Made by a program: the position numbers and the translations under genes | DNA from: Mesostigma viride | Taxonomy: Eukaryota; Streptophyta; Mesostigmatophyceae; Mesostigmatales; Mesostigmataceae | Direction of reading: 5' to 3' | Assembly: GCA_009746045.1 (NCBI GenBank) | Contig: RPFO01001464.1 | Coordinates: forward strand, 1 to 64,000 | Length of the DNA stretch: 64,000 bases | Notes under the pieces: generated by a model | Seen by the model: the letters and a program-made list of their open reading frames with translations, nothing else | The model's database searches: none | What the model was told of the DNA's origin: nothing | Shown here: positions 44,691-60,100 of the stretch, piece after piece | How the letters are laid out: each line of letters starts with the position of its first letter | Position numbering within the stretch: position 1 is the stretch's first letter

Positions 44691-47600
44691 TCAGCAGTCG
44701 TCGTCGTCGTCGTCGTCGTCATCGTCATCGGCAAGGATGAGCGCTCGCTTCCGACGCCGGGAGGCGCCTGCGTTGTTGTTCTCCGCCACATCGTCGCTGG
44801 GTGGAACCATCTCGCGCAATCGAGCCTCGGCCAGGGTGATATCCGGCGCTTGCAACGCAGGGACGACCACACCGGGGCACCCGCAGATCTGTGCCTCCAG
44901 CTCGTGGAGAGGCACACAAGAAACCGCGTCCTCCTCCCAACGGGCACCCCAGTACATGGCTACCATGTCGTTTTGCGTGTCGACAACAGCGACACGACCA
45001 TGGTACCTGCCGTCCCGGCTTTCGGTGCGACCGTCCGCGGATGTCACACGCTCCGACGCCCAATGACACACGACTTGCCCTACGAGGTTGCGGCTGCCAC
45101 TCTTGACCTGCAGCCTTATGCCTTCCCAGCATGCCTTCGCCATGCCGACGATGCCCTTCGAGCATTCAGCATCTTGCCACTTCACGACCGGGTGTTCCGC
45201 GTCATAGGGCACCTCCTTCAGCGCCTTTAGGCACTCCTTGGTGAGCTTTTTGTTCGCACCCAAGGAGACTGCATGGGGCGGCTGACCTCGCTTGCCCACC
45301 ACTTGTGTCAAGACGAGGTCTGACGCGGTGATGATCACCGTGTGCGCCGCAGTGGTTGGCGGATGGGGCCATTGCGCAATGTCTGGGTTCCACGGGTGCC
45401 ACGTGTCACGCAAATGCTTAGCGCGGTATACAAAGAGCTCAATAGAAGGTTGGCCGCCATCCTCCTTCGCAACCACCTCCTTGATGATGCCAAAGAGGAC
45501 TGGAGTCCACGTGAGCTTCGAGTTGCAGAGAATACCAGCTGAAGGGTGCCAGTATAGAACAGCGGAGCCTTTCTCAACGCCTTGCATGCGCTTCAAGTAA
45601 GCGACCTTGGCTGTCATGGCCCTGTCTTCTGCCGCCCATTCCTGCTGTGTGTGGCCATCATGAAGAACTCGGTCTACCAGCGGGGTGACGCGCACCGCCT
45701 CTGCGTCGACCAACGCCATGAAGTGCTCTTCTTGCGTCGGTGGTGGTTCAGGCGCTGCATCGTGCTCACGCAGGGCGGAGATGTCCGCGCGAGATGGCCA
45801 CGGCAAAGGGCGCCACTCCTCAGGCACCTCCTCAGGGGCATGTGGGACTTTTGCGAAAAAGGCCTCGTTTGGCTTGATGGTGTCGGGCGGAAAGTACCAC
45901 TGCCAGATGCCATGGGGCAACTTCTCGACCCTTGTTTTGATCGACTCCAGCTCCTTCCCCAGAAACTCCATGTTCAATGGTGCGAAGGCTGGGGTGTCCT
46001 GCAACATCGGAATGCGGTCTGGATCCACAAGTCGGACGCCAAACAGCGGCCGCCCCTCCGCATCAAACTTGTAAGGCTGTGTCATCGCCTTCCCGCACCG
46101 TGGCGCGCCTTCCTGTCGAGTCCCCGCGGGCTGCCACGGCGTCTTTTGGGACTCCGTGGTCCGGTAGGACAACCAGGTCTCTGCGTTGCCCTGTACCTGG
46201 AAGAAGACGGCGTGGTGCACCTTCATTGAGCGACCGCGTTTTTCAGGCACCGGCTGTGCCGCTCCGCCGCCCGCCGGCTGCGCCTCCGGCCCGCCGCGCG
46301 CCGGCTGCCCCGCCCCGCCGCCCGTCGACTGCCCCGCCCCGCCGCCCGTCGACAGCCCCGCCCCGCCGCCCACGCGCGCCGGCAGCGCCGCTGGCCCCCC
46401 GCACGCCGACCGCCCTGCCCCGCCGCCCGTCGACTGCCCCGCCCCGCCGCCCGTCGACAGCCCCGCCCCGCCGCATGCCAGCTGCGCCGGCCCGCCGCCC
46501 ACGCGCGCCGGCAGCGCCGCTGGCCCCCCGCACGCCGACGGCCCTGCCCCGCCGCCCGTCGACTGCCCCGCCCCGCCGCCCGTTGACAGCCCCGCCCCGC
46601 CGCCCACGCGCGCCGGCAGCGCCGCTGGCCCCCCGCACGCCGACCGCCCTGCCCCGCCGCCCGTCGACTGCCCCGCCCCGCCGCCCGTCGACAGCCCCGC
46701 CCCGGCGCCCACGCGCGCCGGCAGCGCCGCTGGCCCCCGCGCGCCGACTGCCCCGCCACGCCGCCCGTCGACAGCCCCGCCCCGCCGCCCACGCGCGCCG
46801 GCAGCGCCGCTGGCCCCCCGCGCGCCGACGGCCCCGCCCCGCCGCCCGTCGACAGCCCCGCCCCGCCGCCCACGCGCGCCGGCAGCACCGCTGGCCCCCC
46901 GCACGCCGACTGCCCCGCCCCGCCGCCCGTCGACAGCCCCGCCCCGCCGCCCACGCGCGCCGGCAGCACCGCTGGCCCCCCGCCCGTCGACTGCCCCGCC
47001 CCGCCGCCCGTCGACAGCCCCGCCCCGCCGCCCACGCGCGCCGGCAGCGCCGCTGGCCCCCCGCGCGCCGACGGCCCTGCCCCGCCGCCCGTCGACTGCC
47101 CCGCCCCGCCGCCCGTCGACAGCCCCGCCCCGCCGCCCACGCGCGCCGGCAGCGCCGCTGGCCCCCCGCACGCCGACCGCCCTGCCCCGCCGCCCGTCGA
47201 CTGCCCCGCCCCGCCGCCCGTCGACAGCCCCGCCCCGCCGCCCACGCGCGCCGGCAGCGCCGCTGGCCCCCCGCACGCCGACCGCCCCGCCACGCCGCCC
47301 GTCGACTGCCCCGCCCCGCCGCCCGTCGACAGCCCCGCCCCGCCGCCCACGCGCGCCGGCAGCGCCGCTGGCCCCCCGCGCGCTGACTGCCCCGCCACGC
47401 CGCCCGTCGACAGCCCCGCCCCGCCGCCCACGCGCGCCGGCAGCACCGCTGGCCCCCCGCACGCCGACTGCCCCGCCCCGCCGCCCGTCGACAGCCCCGC
47501 CCCGCCGCCCACGCGCGCCGGCAGCACCGCTGGCCCCCCGCACGCCGACGGCCCTGCCCCGCCGCCCGTCGACTGCCCCGCCCCGCCGCCCGTCGACAGC

Positions 47601-49861
47601 CCCGCCCCGCCGCCCACGCGCGCCGGCAGCACCGCTGGCCCCCCGCACGCCGACGGCCCTGCCCCGCCGCCCGTCGACTGCCCCGCCCCGCCGCCCGTCG
47701 ACAGCCCCGCCCCGCCGCCCACGCGCGCCGGCAGCGCCGCTGGCCCCCCGCGCGCCGACTGCCCCGCCCCGCCGCCCGCGCGCGCCGGCAGCACCGCTGG
47801 CCCGCCGCCCGTCGACGGCCCTGCCCCGCCGCCCGTCGACTGCCCCGCCCCGCCGCGCACCGGCAGCGCCGCCCCGCTGCCCGCTGACTGCCCCGCCCCG
47901 CCGCGTGCCGGCTGCGCCGCCGCTGCCGCCCCGCCGCGCACCGATGGCGCCGCCCCTCCGTGCGCCGGCTGCGCCTCGCTGCACGCAGGCTGCACGACAT
48001 CACCACGCACCCTGGTGACCTTGATAACCTGATCCTCCCTACCGGTCATCCAATCTACTGTGCTGCACCAACCGGCAAACGACTCGCGCTGCAACGGAGT
48101 GAGAAAGTTCCTGACATCGTAAGCGACCCCCAATACCTTGACCTCCGTGCCAGCGGGGACGGTCGAGTTGCAGTTCGCAGCTGCACCACTAGGCTGACGG
48201 AATGCCTCTTCTATGGCCGCCACCCAGCTCTCCAAAGTTGGGTACTTGTGCACGAAGCTAGGCCCCCCCGCCACAGCGTGTCTCATGTAGGCCACAAGCA
48301 CGCCGAATTTCTGATCTGGGTCGGCGTGCGTGTGGCCCACGAGCATGCGGTGCATTTCGACGACGTCGAAGAAGCCAACGTGTACGAGCCACCATGCAAA
48401 CAGTAAGACGGTGTGATTCCGGTTTTCACTCCCACCGTCCAGTTGCAGGCACAAACACCTGGGCATGTGCGGCAGCCCCGCCCTCCTCCATGGCTGGTCC
48501 CTCATCAACTGCGCCAGGATGTGCATCAGCATCGTGACGGTGACACTGCCGGAGAGGTTGTCGGTCATGAGGACCCATGCGAGAACGATGAACCACATCG
48601 CCTTGTACCCATGGACGGCCGCACAGAAGAGCGAGAACGGCATCATGCCACCTGCATAGCTGCCCCATGAGTCGGGCCCCCCCACCAGCTTCGGCCAGTA
48701 TGTCTTGGCGTGATCCAGCTTGTCGAGGTTGATCGACAAAATGGCCGTCAACATAGCGGCCACCATCGCGCAGGCAAGCTCGCGCCTCAACCAATAGTTC
48801 TGGCGGGTAAACCAGGCCAGAGCGACATGCTGCTTGATTTGGTTGTCGACGTACTGCCGTTGTGCCTCAGTTGAAGCACCGCGGCGCCGCATGCGCAGTT
48901 CCACGCAGTCCGCGCAGTGACCGGTGCTCTTGTTGTGCGGGCATACCACCACCTTCGGGCTCCTCTGCCCTGGGAAGTAGTCGCCTTTGCAGTAGGTGCG
49001 CCAGATGCGGTAGAATGCGTTGTAGCCTAGCACCTTGGCCCCTTCCCCCGCTTCTGCCACCACGTCTTCAACGTACATGGCGTGCATCTCCTTGATGGAC
49101 ATGACGTCCATGAAGACAACGCCAGCATGAGTCGGGTCATGGTCTGCGATCTGCTGCACCAACTCGTGCATCCACATTGCTGCGTGTTCGCCAACCTCCG
49201 AACGCCCCCGAGCATCACGCTCAGGTGGTGCGTGCTCCAGACCAACACCGAAAGTCGCTAGGTCGTTGGGATGCACGGTCAGGAAATACTCTTTCGCCGA
49301 CACGACCGACGCCACCAGATTGTTCCAAGTCGCCCGGGTAACGCCGGCCATCTTCCGGATGGCAGATGCACAACCGGTGACGGTGTACATGCACCCCGCA
49401 ATCACCACGTCCACGTGTAAAGGGCCGGTAATGATGTACTTCTTGTAACGGCCACCGTCGGCAGGGGATTCTACCTCGATGTTGCCCACGCCGGCCGACC
49501 GGATCACGTCGCAAAGGGAGGCCATGCGCTGCTGGTCCGTTTGGTTGTACAGGTACTCTCGAAAGGCAGTCCACGACCTGGTATCGGTAAGTAAGGTGCC
49601 CACCTTCTCGAGGCAATGCTCCCCACAAGTCGGACCGCACTTCCTGGCCTTGGCGATGTCCTTGTCAACGGACTTCAATTTGGAGGCGAGAAGCCGGGCG
49701 CCATCTTTCTTCCCACTGCGCTTCGCTCGAGAGGAAGACGTGCCGGGCCCCATTTCCGTGTGAAGCAGGTCGTCGTCAGAGCCGTCAGAATCTACGCCCC
49801 AACTAGCTTCAGAACTCGCATCCGAATCCACCAGGTCTGGCACATCCCATTCTTCATCCAT
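44691..49861 (-). CDS. DUF7869-like putative DDE transposase with in-frame minisatellite
   Basis: N-terminal half, frame of ATG 49861: acidic start; Cys cluster C75, C79, C83; ligands C307, H309, C316, C319; INLDKLDHAKTYWPK (D380, D383); QLDGGSENRNHTVLLFAWW (D475, N480); VGHTHADPDQKFGVL (H510, H512, D514, D516). The D-x2-D-x2-K, LD---ENRN and VGHTH-D-DQ-F series matches, from memory, the family Pfam calls DUF7869, plausibly an RNase H-fold transposase. Residues about 640-1230 are the minisatellite. The C-terminal 500 residues (VHHAVFFQVQGNAETW, TWTPVLFGIIKEVVAKEDG, DGRYHGRVAVVDTQNDMVAM, end poly-Asp) are unrecognised. The two ORFs (49861 to 46223 and 47984 to 44691) join if one base is added at the C5 run 46734-46738, where other units have C6: about 1,723 residues. 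It runs toward the left TIR. Confidence 0.8.
46270..47960 (-). repeat. GC-rich coding minisatellite, 105-bp unit and shorter variants
   Basis: Units contain CGCGCCGGCAGCGCCGCTGG, CGCACGCCGAC and one or two CCGCCGCCCGTCGAC boxes; the full unit is 105 bp, other units lack a box. All unit lengths keep the frame, so on the minus strand it encodes a repeat of the type PAALPARVGGGAGLSTGG plus GAGQSTGGGAG. Roughly 16-18 units. One unit (46,731-46,740) lacks one C and breaks the frame. Long ORFs on the other strand are shadows. Confidence 0.93.
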
Positions 49862-51551
49862 GTTAATAGGAAATCTACTGTATTACACCCGGTGGTGCTT
49901 GGACAGAAGCAAGAAACCCCGCCCACCGCTCAAATGTGGCGCCCAACAAAGCCCCAAACTGTTTTCTTCAATAAGTCTACTGTTCTACATCCGGTGGTGG
50001 ATGGACACAAGCAATAAAGGCCCCGCCCACACCTCAGATTTCTTTAGAAAATCTACTGATCTACATTCGATGGCGCCTTCACAGAAGCAGGAAACTCCGC
50101 CCACCGGTCAAATGTGACGCCCAACAAAGCCCCAACTGATTTCTTCAAGAAGTATACTGTTTTACAGCCGGTAGTGCTTGGGCAGAAGCACTATAAAAGA
50201 GACAACCAGCGCAGGCCAGAAATCGCAGGCCAGAAATCGCAACTATGTAAAGCCCGCCCACACATCGGATTTCTTTACGAAAAACCTGTTTTACATTCGA
50301 TGGGGTCTTGACAGATTCAAACAAATTATCGTTTCTACCTGCGTGCGACTGCTGCGGCTGAGTGCTGCAACTTGTCTTCACGTCTTCACGTCTTCACGTC
50401 TTCACGTCTTCACCGCGTCTTCACCTGTCTTCACCACGTCTTCACGGCTTCACGGCTTCACGTCTTCACGGCTTCACCTGAACACCTGAACTTCACCTGA
50501 ACTTGCCGTATCGTGTCTTCACGTCTTCACGTCTTCACGTCTTCACGTCTTCACGTCTTCACCGCGTCTTCACCTGTCTTCACCACGTCTTCACGGCTTC
50601 ACGGCTTCACGTCTTCACGGCTTCACCTGAACACCTGAACTTCACCTGAACTTGCCGTATCGTGTCTTCACGTCTTCACGTCTTCACGTCTTCACGTCTT
50701 CACGTCTTCACCGCGTCTTCACCTGTCTTCACCACGTCTTCACGGCTTCACGGCTTCACGTCTTCACGGCTTCACCTGAACACCTGAACTTCACCTGAAC
50801 TTGCCGTATCGTGTCTTCACGTCTTCACGTCTTCACGTCTTCACGTCTTCACGTCTTCACCGCGTCTTCACCTGTCTTCACCACGTCTTCACGGCTTCAC
50901 GGCTTCACGTCTTCACGGCTTCACCTGAACACCTGAACTTCACCTGAACTTGCCGTATCGTGTCTTCACGTCTTCACGTCTTCACGTCTTCACGTCTTCA
51001 CGTCTTCACCGCGTCTTCACCTGTCTTCACCACGTCTTCACGGCTTCACGGCTTCACGTCTTCACGGCTTCACCTGAACACCTGAACTTCACCTGAACTT
51101 GCCGTATCGTGTCTTCACGTCTTCACGTCTTCACGTCTTCACGTCTTCACGTCTTCACGTCTTCACCGTCTTCACCTGTCTTCACCACGGCTTCACGGCT
51201 TCACGTCTTCACGTCTTCACGGCTTCACCTGAACACCTGAACTTCACCTGAACTTGCCGTATCGTGTCTTCACGTCTTCACGTCTTCACGTCTTCACGTC
51301 TTCACGTCTTCACCACGTCTTCACCTGTCTTCACCACGTCTTCACGGCTTCACGGCTTCACGTCTTCACGGCTTCACCTGAACACCTGAACTTTGCGTAT
51401 CGTATCTTTGATACATTGCATCATTTGCATGCCTTGGAGCTGCACGTCTTCAAGCAGTGTCACCCAGTTCCCGCTTGATTCAAATGCACTTCGCGCTTGA
51501 ATTCGTGACTTCGCTCAAGGTGGAAGGTGATGGGCACTAGCCACGGGAACT
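49862..51551. promoter_or_regulatory. Bidirectional intergenic region made of two tandem arrays
   Basis: Separates the two divergent transposon genes, so it must hold both promoters. 49,865-50,310: four or five diverged units of roughly 70-105 bp (AATCTACTGT-TTACA-CCGGTGGTG, ACAGAAGCA, CCGCCCACC). 50,370-51,400: six or seven units of 149 bp (one of 155) built from CGTCTTCA octamers and ending ACTTGCCGTATCGTG. No TATA box is clear. Regularly spaced octamers suggest protein-binding sites, by inference. Confidence 0.6.
50370..51400. repeat. 149-bp tandem repeat of CGTCTTCA octamers
   Basis: The marker GCCGTATCGTG occurs at 50505, 50654, 50803, 50952, 51101 and 51256, giving periods of 149, 149, 149, 149 and 155. 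The first four units look identical, indicating recent amplification or homogenisation. Confidence 0.95.
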
Positions 51552-54317
<2,766 letters not shown>

Positions 54318-54678
54318 ATCAGTTCTTTGACACTGAGTTGGCACTAGACGCAACACCTTTGATGCACATGAGTGCAGGGCGCATGTGTGGAAACCATGCA
54401 ACCATGGCGATCCCTCAAAAAGTTTGGTTATGTAATAAGTGAGACAATTATTCCGGACGTATGATGGCCCAACGTCCTGTAAGGTTGAGTTGTCTTATTC
54501 AATTGGCATATGTTGTCTTATTGATGTTGTCTCATTGCCTTAATGGGTCAATTGTCTTAGTTTATATCATGTATATCTTGGGAAACTAATTGCTTCAATA
54601 AAATGCATGTTAGGCGCAATCAACCCCCTCAAACACATCTGAAAACTGCACAGTGCATCAAATGTATCCTAAACAAAA
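54318..54678. other. Right non-coding arm of the transposon
   Basis: 3' flank of the second gene with TGTTGTCTTATT/TGTTGTCTCATT motifs (54,510-54,540) and AATAAA at 54,597, a possible polyadenylation signal. No gene. Confidence 0.55.
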
Positions 54679-54708
54679 AAATGTATCCTAATCCGGTAAA
54701 ACCACCCC

Positions 54709-55686
54709 GGCGAGCGCGGTCGGTGACCTCCCGTTGCTGGGCCTGGCGGTGCATGGTCCTCCAGCTCCTGGAGCTTTGTGGCGATGGCGTCGGTGGTGGA
54801 GGCGGTCGCTGACCGCAGCAGGTCCGCGTAGGAGAGCGGCGGGAGGTCGCCAGCATCCTGCCGGGGTGGCTGGGATGCAATGGTGGCCGTCTGCTCCGCT
54901 ATCTTGGGAACCTGTGTGGCCAGGGCCTCGGTGTGGGCGGCCGGTGATGGCCTCAAGCTCAGTCTTCAGGAGCACGCCACACTTGCCCTCCACCTGGTTA
55001 AGGCGAGAGACAAGTGCAGCATGCGTTTCCGAAGCCTGCGCCGTGGTGTGTATAGCGCCGTTAAAACTGGGGTTGTAGCTTGTGGACGACCTTGGTTTCC
55101 ACGTTGGAGACCCGGACCTCGACCTTGTTGAGCGTGGTGTTCAGCGATGTCAGCTGCTCGGCCAGCGGCCAGGTCACGTGCTCCTCCAGCACTGCGCGGA
55201 TGTCATCCTTGCCGAGGGAAGAAGCCGATGGGGCTGCCGGCTGTGCGGGGGCTGGGGTGCGGAGCGTTCTGGTGATGTCGCCGAGGCGGATCTGGAATTG
55301 GCTGGTCAGGATAATCAGGCGTTGTTCTACTTCGTCCAAAGCATAGAGCCAGGACATGTCTCCATTGTAGTCGATAGCCGCCCCCACCTTGGGCACGAAG
55401 AGCTTCCGCTCCTGTTCGAGGAACTGGAGAACCTCGATGCATGGCAGCCTGCGGCGACAATTCTTGCCACCGGGTACGTGAAGGAGAATCGTCGGTCGCC
55501 GGGGAGGAACTCGCTCCATTTTCGATCGTGGCAGGGTTTCTTGGGCTCAGGCGAGGCGCTGGGCGATGGGGCTGCTGGCGGTGGGTTGGCAAGCCCAGTC
55601 GGCTGGGCAGGAACGATGGCGAGAGGGTTGGGCTGGGAGCCGGTAAGCTCCTTTTCCAAACCCCGTTTTGCTTTTGGGGTCGTCAT
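54709..55686 (-). pseudogene. L1-like ORF1, N-terminal half, several frame changes
   Basis: From an ATG at 55686: MTTPKAKRGLEKELTGSQ, a Pro-rich stretch and HDRKWSEFLPGDRRFSF; then in a second frame CIEVLQFLEQERKLFVPKVG, SWLYALDEVEQRLIILTSQF and a helix KDDIRAVLEEHVTWPLAEQL, LNTTLNKVEVRVSNVETK; then in further frames ASETHAALVSRLNQVEGK and PKIAEQTATIASQ, SYADLLRSATASTTDAIATK. This is the coiled-coil half of an ORF1; its C-terminal half continues at 43,492 on the far side of the 11-kb transposon. At least three one-base changes, one in an ACCCC run near 55,070. Confidence 0.6.
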
Positions 55687-57136
55687 AGCTGCTTGTCACG
55701 TGATAACTTTGGCAATACTGCGTTACTGCCGTAACCGACTATACTGGCGTGTACGTCTGAATAAGGCGCATCGAATGCAGGTGGTCTGACCGAATTTGGG
55801 GCTCAGACGCAAAAGATCTGGGCTCCGCCGTCAGCCATACCGCCGTCAGCCATTTTCGACTGTAATATGGAGGCAGATGGTCCGGACCTATAGCTAGTCA
55901 CTAGATGACTTAATATAGCCACTAGATGGGAATATATTGCTCATCCGAGCTGTTCTCTACTATATAATGGTAGATGAGGCGGTAGTGGTGCGGCCATGTA
56001 TAACTTCCACCTGCGGAAGTTCTATACCCTGGCTAGCAACTGGCAGTGGGGAGAAAACAGGATCAGATCGACCCCTCATGCAGGAATCAGGTGCTTATAG
56101 CAAATGGCAGCCCATATTTCTCATTGTCAATCACGCGGGCGCGGAGTACGTACGGACAGTCCCAGATCGAAGCCCCGCACCCTCAAGCAGTTGTGTCACA
56201 TTGGTCGGCCGGGTCGTTCCGCGTCGGTGCGGCGCGCGCACGCAAGTTTTCCGACGTGAGTTGCGACGGGACGTACAATAGTGACCCTGCCATATAGGAT
56301 GAGGTGTCTACCTAGCGGTGAGTGACACTAGGGTAGGCGGTGAAAAAGTGGCAACAGGTAGTCCTCACGTACACATGCGACACTGATTGAACCGCCATGC
56401 ACGTACATACCCAGGAATAGATGTCTAAGCGCTGTAAGCATGTGTTAACTACAGCGGGAAATAATATACGTACTGAAGCACGAAAGTTTAAGCAAACAGA
56501 CAAAGATCATCTGCATCCAGTAACGGTATATTACAATTTATAGTCTAACTGACACTGGGCGGATTCACAAGCATGCATATTGTGTCAAGTGTGCGTATAG
56601 CATAAACCACGTAATTGTAAATCACTCATACCGATACTATTGCATGGTATTAATTAATTAAAATCAATTAATACAGATAGTAAATTGCACTTGCTGATAG
56701 CTGTGAGACAACTATTCCTGGACGCATGCACAAGTACAACCTCGTCTGCTCGTGGATGCCTGAGACAACCAGTAACATTCTTCTGTCTTATTGCATGATA
56801 TTCTGTGGGCAAAGGAACCATTTGCTGAATAGAGCAAGCCGACAGTAATGCTTGGCCCTTATCTAAACCGCCCTTTGTTGTAATCCCTCACTCCTGGGAA
56901 AGAAACCCAGTGTGCACATTCCCCGGGCGCAGCCGCCGACAATGGGAAAACAGAAAATGCAGCTCCATGTCCACAGGTGGCAGCCTGTCCCCAAGCAAAT
57001 CGATTTCAAGAGTGAGGCAACTATATACACAACATTAATGTTAATATAACTAAAGTTACATGTCTCTCTGCGTGGTGAACCCAAGCAGTGCTATGCAATC
57101 GCACTTCTCATCCCACCAAGCAGCTGCCCACCCTCT
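55687..57136. other. Intergenic, no gene seen
   Basis: Includes the presumptive 5' region of the L1-like element (to about 55,900) and AT-richer sequence with a TTAATTAA tract at 56,650. No coding sequence is recognisable. The 3' end of the glutaredoxin gene lies at its right edge. Confidence 0.45.
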
Positions 57137-60100
57137 CTATCCCCCAGCCTGCTTGGCAGTGGATGGCGTGGTAGGGTCCTTGAGCATCTTCTCGAGCTCC
57201 CCCTCTTGATGCAGGCCCATGAGGATGTCGGAGCCCCCGATGAACTCGCCATCAACAAAGACTTGGGGGATGGTGGGCCAGTTGCTGCAGGGGGGGGGAG
57301 ATAGGAGACCGGAGATGAGAGATGGAAGATGGGAGATGGGGGGTCGAAGGTGGGAAGATGGGGCATGGGAGATGGGGGATGGAGGATACAGTGTGTCCCA
57401 CAACCGCGCAGGAAACGAGAGCCACGGTGATATGCGGGTGAGGCAGAGATGAGAGCATGGTGGCCAATACCCGTACCTGAAGTGTGTAATCGAGCGTACG
57501 TCCTACGCTGGCCGCTCTCTAGTACCAGCCAAGGTGACTACATAGCTAGAATAGAGGCTGACACCGCACCATGTTTACTGACACTGTACATGGGGATAGA
57601 GGGTGAGGTCCACCGCTACCCGAGGTCAATTTTTTTTCATATGAATGGGTGGGAGGACATCATCGTCCAGAAAGCACCCAGTACCCCCTAAGACCCTGGT
57701 AACTACCGATGCCATGCGACATCTCAGGATAGCAAATGCCACTTGGACCAGTGCCGCCTGGGGTCACACCCATGTGACGTCCAGTCTCAGACGAAAAGCT
57801 CGTCCAGGCCTCGAGCTGGCAAAGTCCTATAAAAAAAAAAAAAAGATTATCGGCCGGACTCCTGTGGAATTCCAACATCAAAATGTTAAATGAAAGGCAA
57901 GACACACTCACGAGAAATCCAGCACGCAAAGGGTCAACCAAAGGAAAGCCACAGTCACGCGAGATCCAGAACAGAAGTAATAATCGATTATGGTGACAGT
58001 CCGGGCGCAATTTTTTTGGCGCCCAAAATATTCGCGGCACCCGTCCGTACTGTGAAAAAGTGGTGCACGGTGGCGCGCACCCCTACCGGAGCTGGCCATG
58101 GCGACGTACTGTCAGGCAAACTAGACAAAAATAACACGCGGAATGCAGAGAAAATGCGCGAATCTTCAAGTGCATGAGTCTATGATGTTATTTATTAGCG
58201 GAGTTTGTGCCTTTTGCAATGTCGATGATTTTATTGATGACCGTCGCCACAGGGGTCCACAATGAAAATTTCGCCGCGAGGAATCCATCAGCATTCACGC
58301 TAGCGGCATTGATATTTGATTGTCAGGTTTTAGGGGCTTCACTGATTAGCGTCGAGGATGCCTTTATATTGTTATTAGTAAAACATTAAGAAATCTGCTG
58401 GATTTTGGCAAGATTTCCATCATCATCGGTAAGACACTCTCCAGGCTGGCGGGATGCGCGTCTTATCTTTCCGTGGAAGGTTGGTCTTTCTTGCGCCACT
58501 GGGCAAGGACAATTGCGGAAAGGGTACGATCGTGTGCTCAGCGTCACCTTATAAATGTTTTGCTTCCTTAAGGGGACGTGGCGCGCCAAATATTTTCCGC
58601 GCCAAAAAATTCGCGGTACCAGCCGTACCGTGAAAAGTGGGTGCACCGTGCGCGCACCCCTTGCGGAAGTGGCCATGGCGACTGCGTTTAGGCGAAACGA
58701 GCAATGTAGGGCTAGAGAAATGCAAAAAAATTGCTCGAATGTTGAAGACGATGATTTAATGATGTTGGATTGTGGCGGCAAGTAGCTGGTTTACAATATC
58801 GCTGCTTTCTTTTACTGCCATCGGCATGGGGGGTAAACTGCATTTTTTGGTCGCGCGGAATAAAATAGAATTCGTGATAGCGGCAGTAAATTCGCAGTTT
58901 TGGGGGGCTTTTTGACCGTGAAGGATGCATTAATATCGGTAGCATTGAATTCCAAACCGAACTGGTGCTTTTTGCTACATTTTCGGCCATTCTCGGTAAG
59001 TAATTCTTCAGGCCTGCGCAGTGCATGTCGGAACCTTCCATGGAAGAACGGCCGTTGTTGCGCGCCTGAGCGAGGGATCTGCGAGGGCAATGTATAGATT
59101 TGTCGCGAATGTTATGTGCTATCAGTTCTTTCTTCTATGAGCACATCGTTCGAAGGTTTTTGCATTCTTTTTGGGCAGTTTCCGCCAGCTAGCTCGCCGT
59201 TGCTTGCCGAATACCTGGCAGCTTTAGATTGTTTTCGTTGATGTCGTGGTCAGGGCCGCTTCAGTCGAAGCCTATAGCTTCTCGGGAAGGTTTAAGGTAT
59301 TTCATAAAACGTGTTCTGGCAAGGATGGTGTGCGTATGGACGCTTCTTGTTGTGTGAGAGTGACGCACCCTCTCTTGGCAGTGGCATCACAGCGCTCATG
59401 CGCTGGAGGGCCGCCAATGGTTTCTTTCCATTTTATCGTGCAGGGGAGGTGTTTTATTGACGATCATGTTGGAGATATTGCATTTGTGTGACTGCATGTA
59501 GATAGCTGCCACCATTGGTTTATTTGAGCTTTCCCTTGATATGATGATGTGAAACGACTGCGATGTGCTGAGCCAACCATGGTTGACATGGTTGACTGCA
59601 TGCAAGCTTTGTATGCCATGATCTCCTCGGTTCCTTGCCCTCCATAGTTCCAGTTTGTTGCCCATCTCAGGTAGGGCAGTGAAGGAGTTGTTGCTGTGTT
59701 GATTAGCTTGGTTGGCATAAACCTTACACTCTAACGTGGGAGAAACATAGATAATGCTGGTTAGGCATTTTAGTGCCATCATCATTATTGCTATTCACAT
59801 GCTTATATATCTGGCCATGCTCGAGGGAGGGTGAAGGTGTATGAAGTGTGTGGCCACCCCTTTGTACTTCATCACAAATTCAGCATGTATTTGACGCATG
59901 TTGGATGGCATGTAAAGTGTAATTGTGTTTACTTGGTTACTGAGTGGTCCTTAGCGCCTGTCAGGTGGTCGTCTTGGGAACCCATCAGTGCGTGTCACAG
60001 TGACCCCAAACCTTGAGCATGTGTCGTCATCAGTGTGCTAGAGTTATTTATATGTGCTTTTGGTCATAGATTTGCTGAGTTCTAATCATGAAGTTTACAA

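Noticed and set aside
46186-48018. Long plus-strand Pro/Ala/Arg-rich ORFs across the minisatellite
   Set aside because: GC-rich tandem repeats with no stop on either strand. Conserved non-repeat flanks on the minus strand show that the minus frame is the real one.
50370-51400. Regular 149-bp repeats considered as a CRISPR-like array
   Set aside because: Units are directly adjacent with no unique spacers, and the context is eukaryotic; this is a tandem repeat.
57477-57502. A 26-nt microexon encoding DVRSITHFS that could precede the last glutaredoxin exon
   Set aside because: It joins in frame and looks plausible, but exon B at 62,294-62,360 supplies the expected SRNVLED...GIKDF segment in the correct phase, so the microexon is unnecessary and probably chance.
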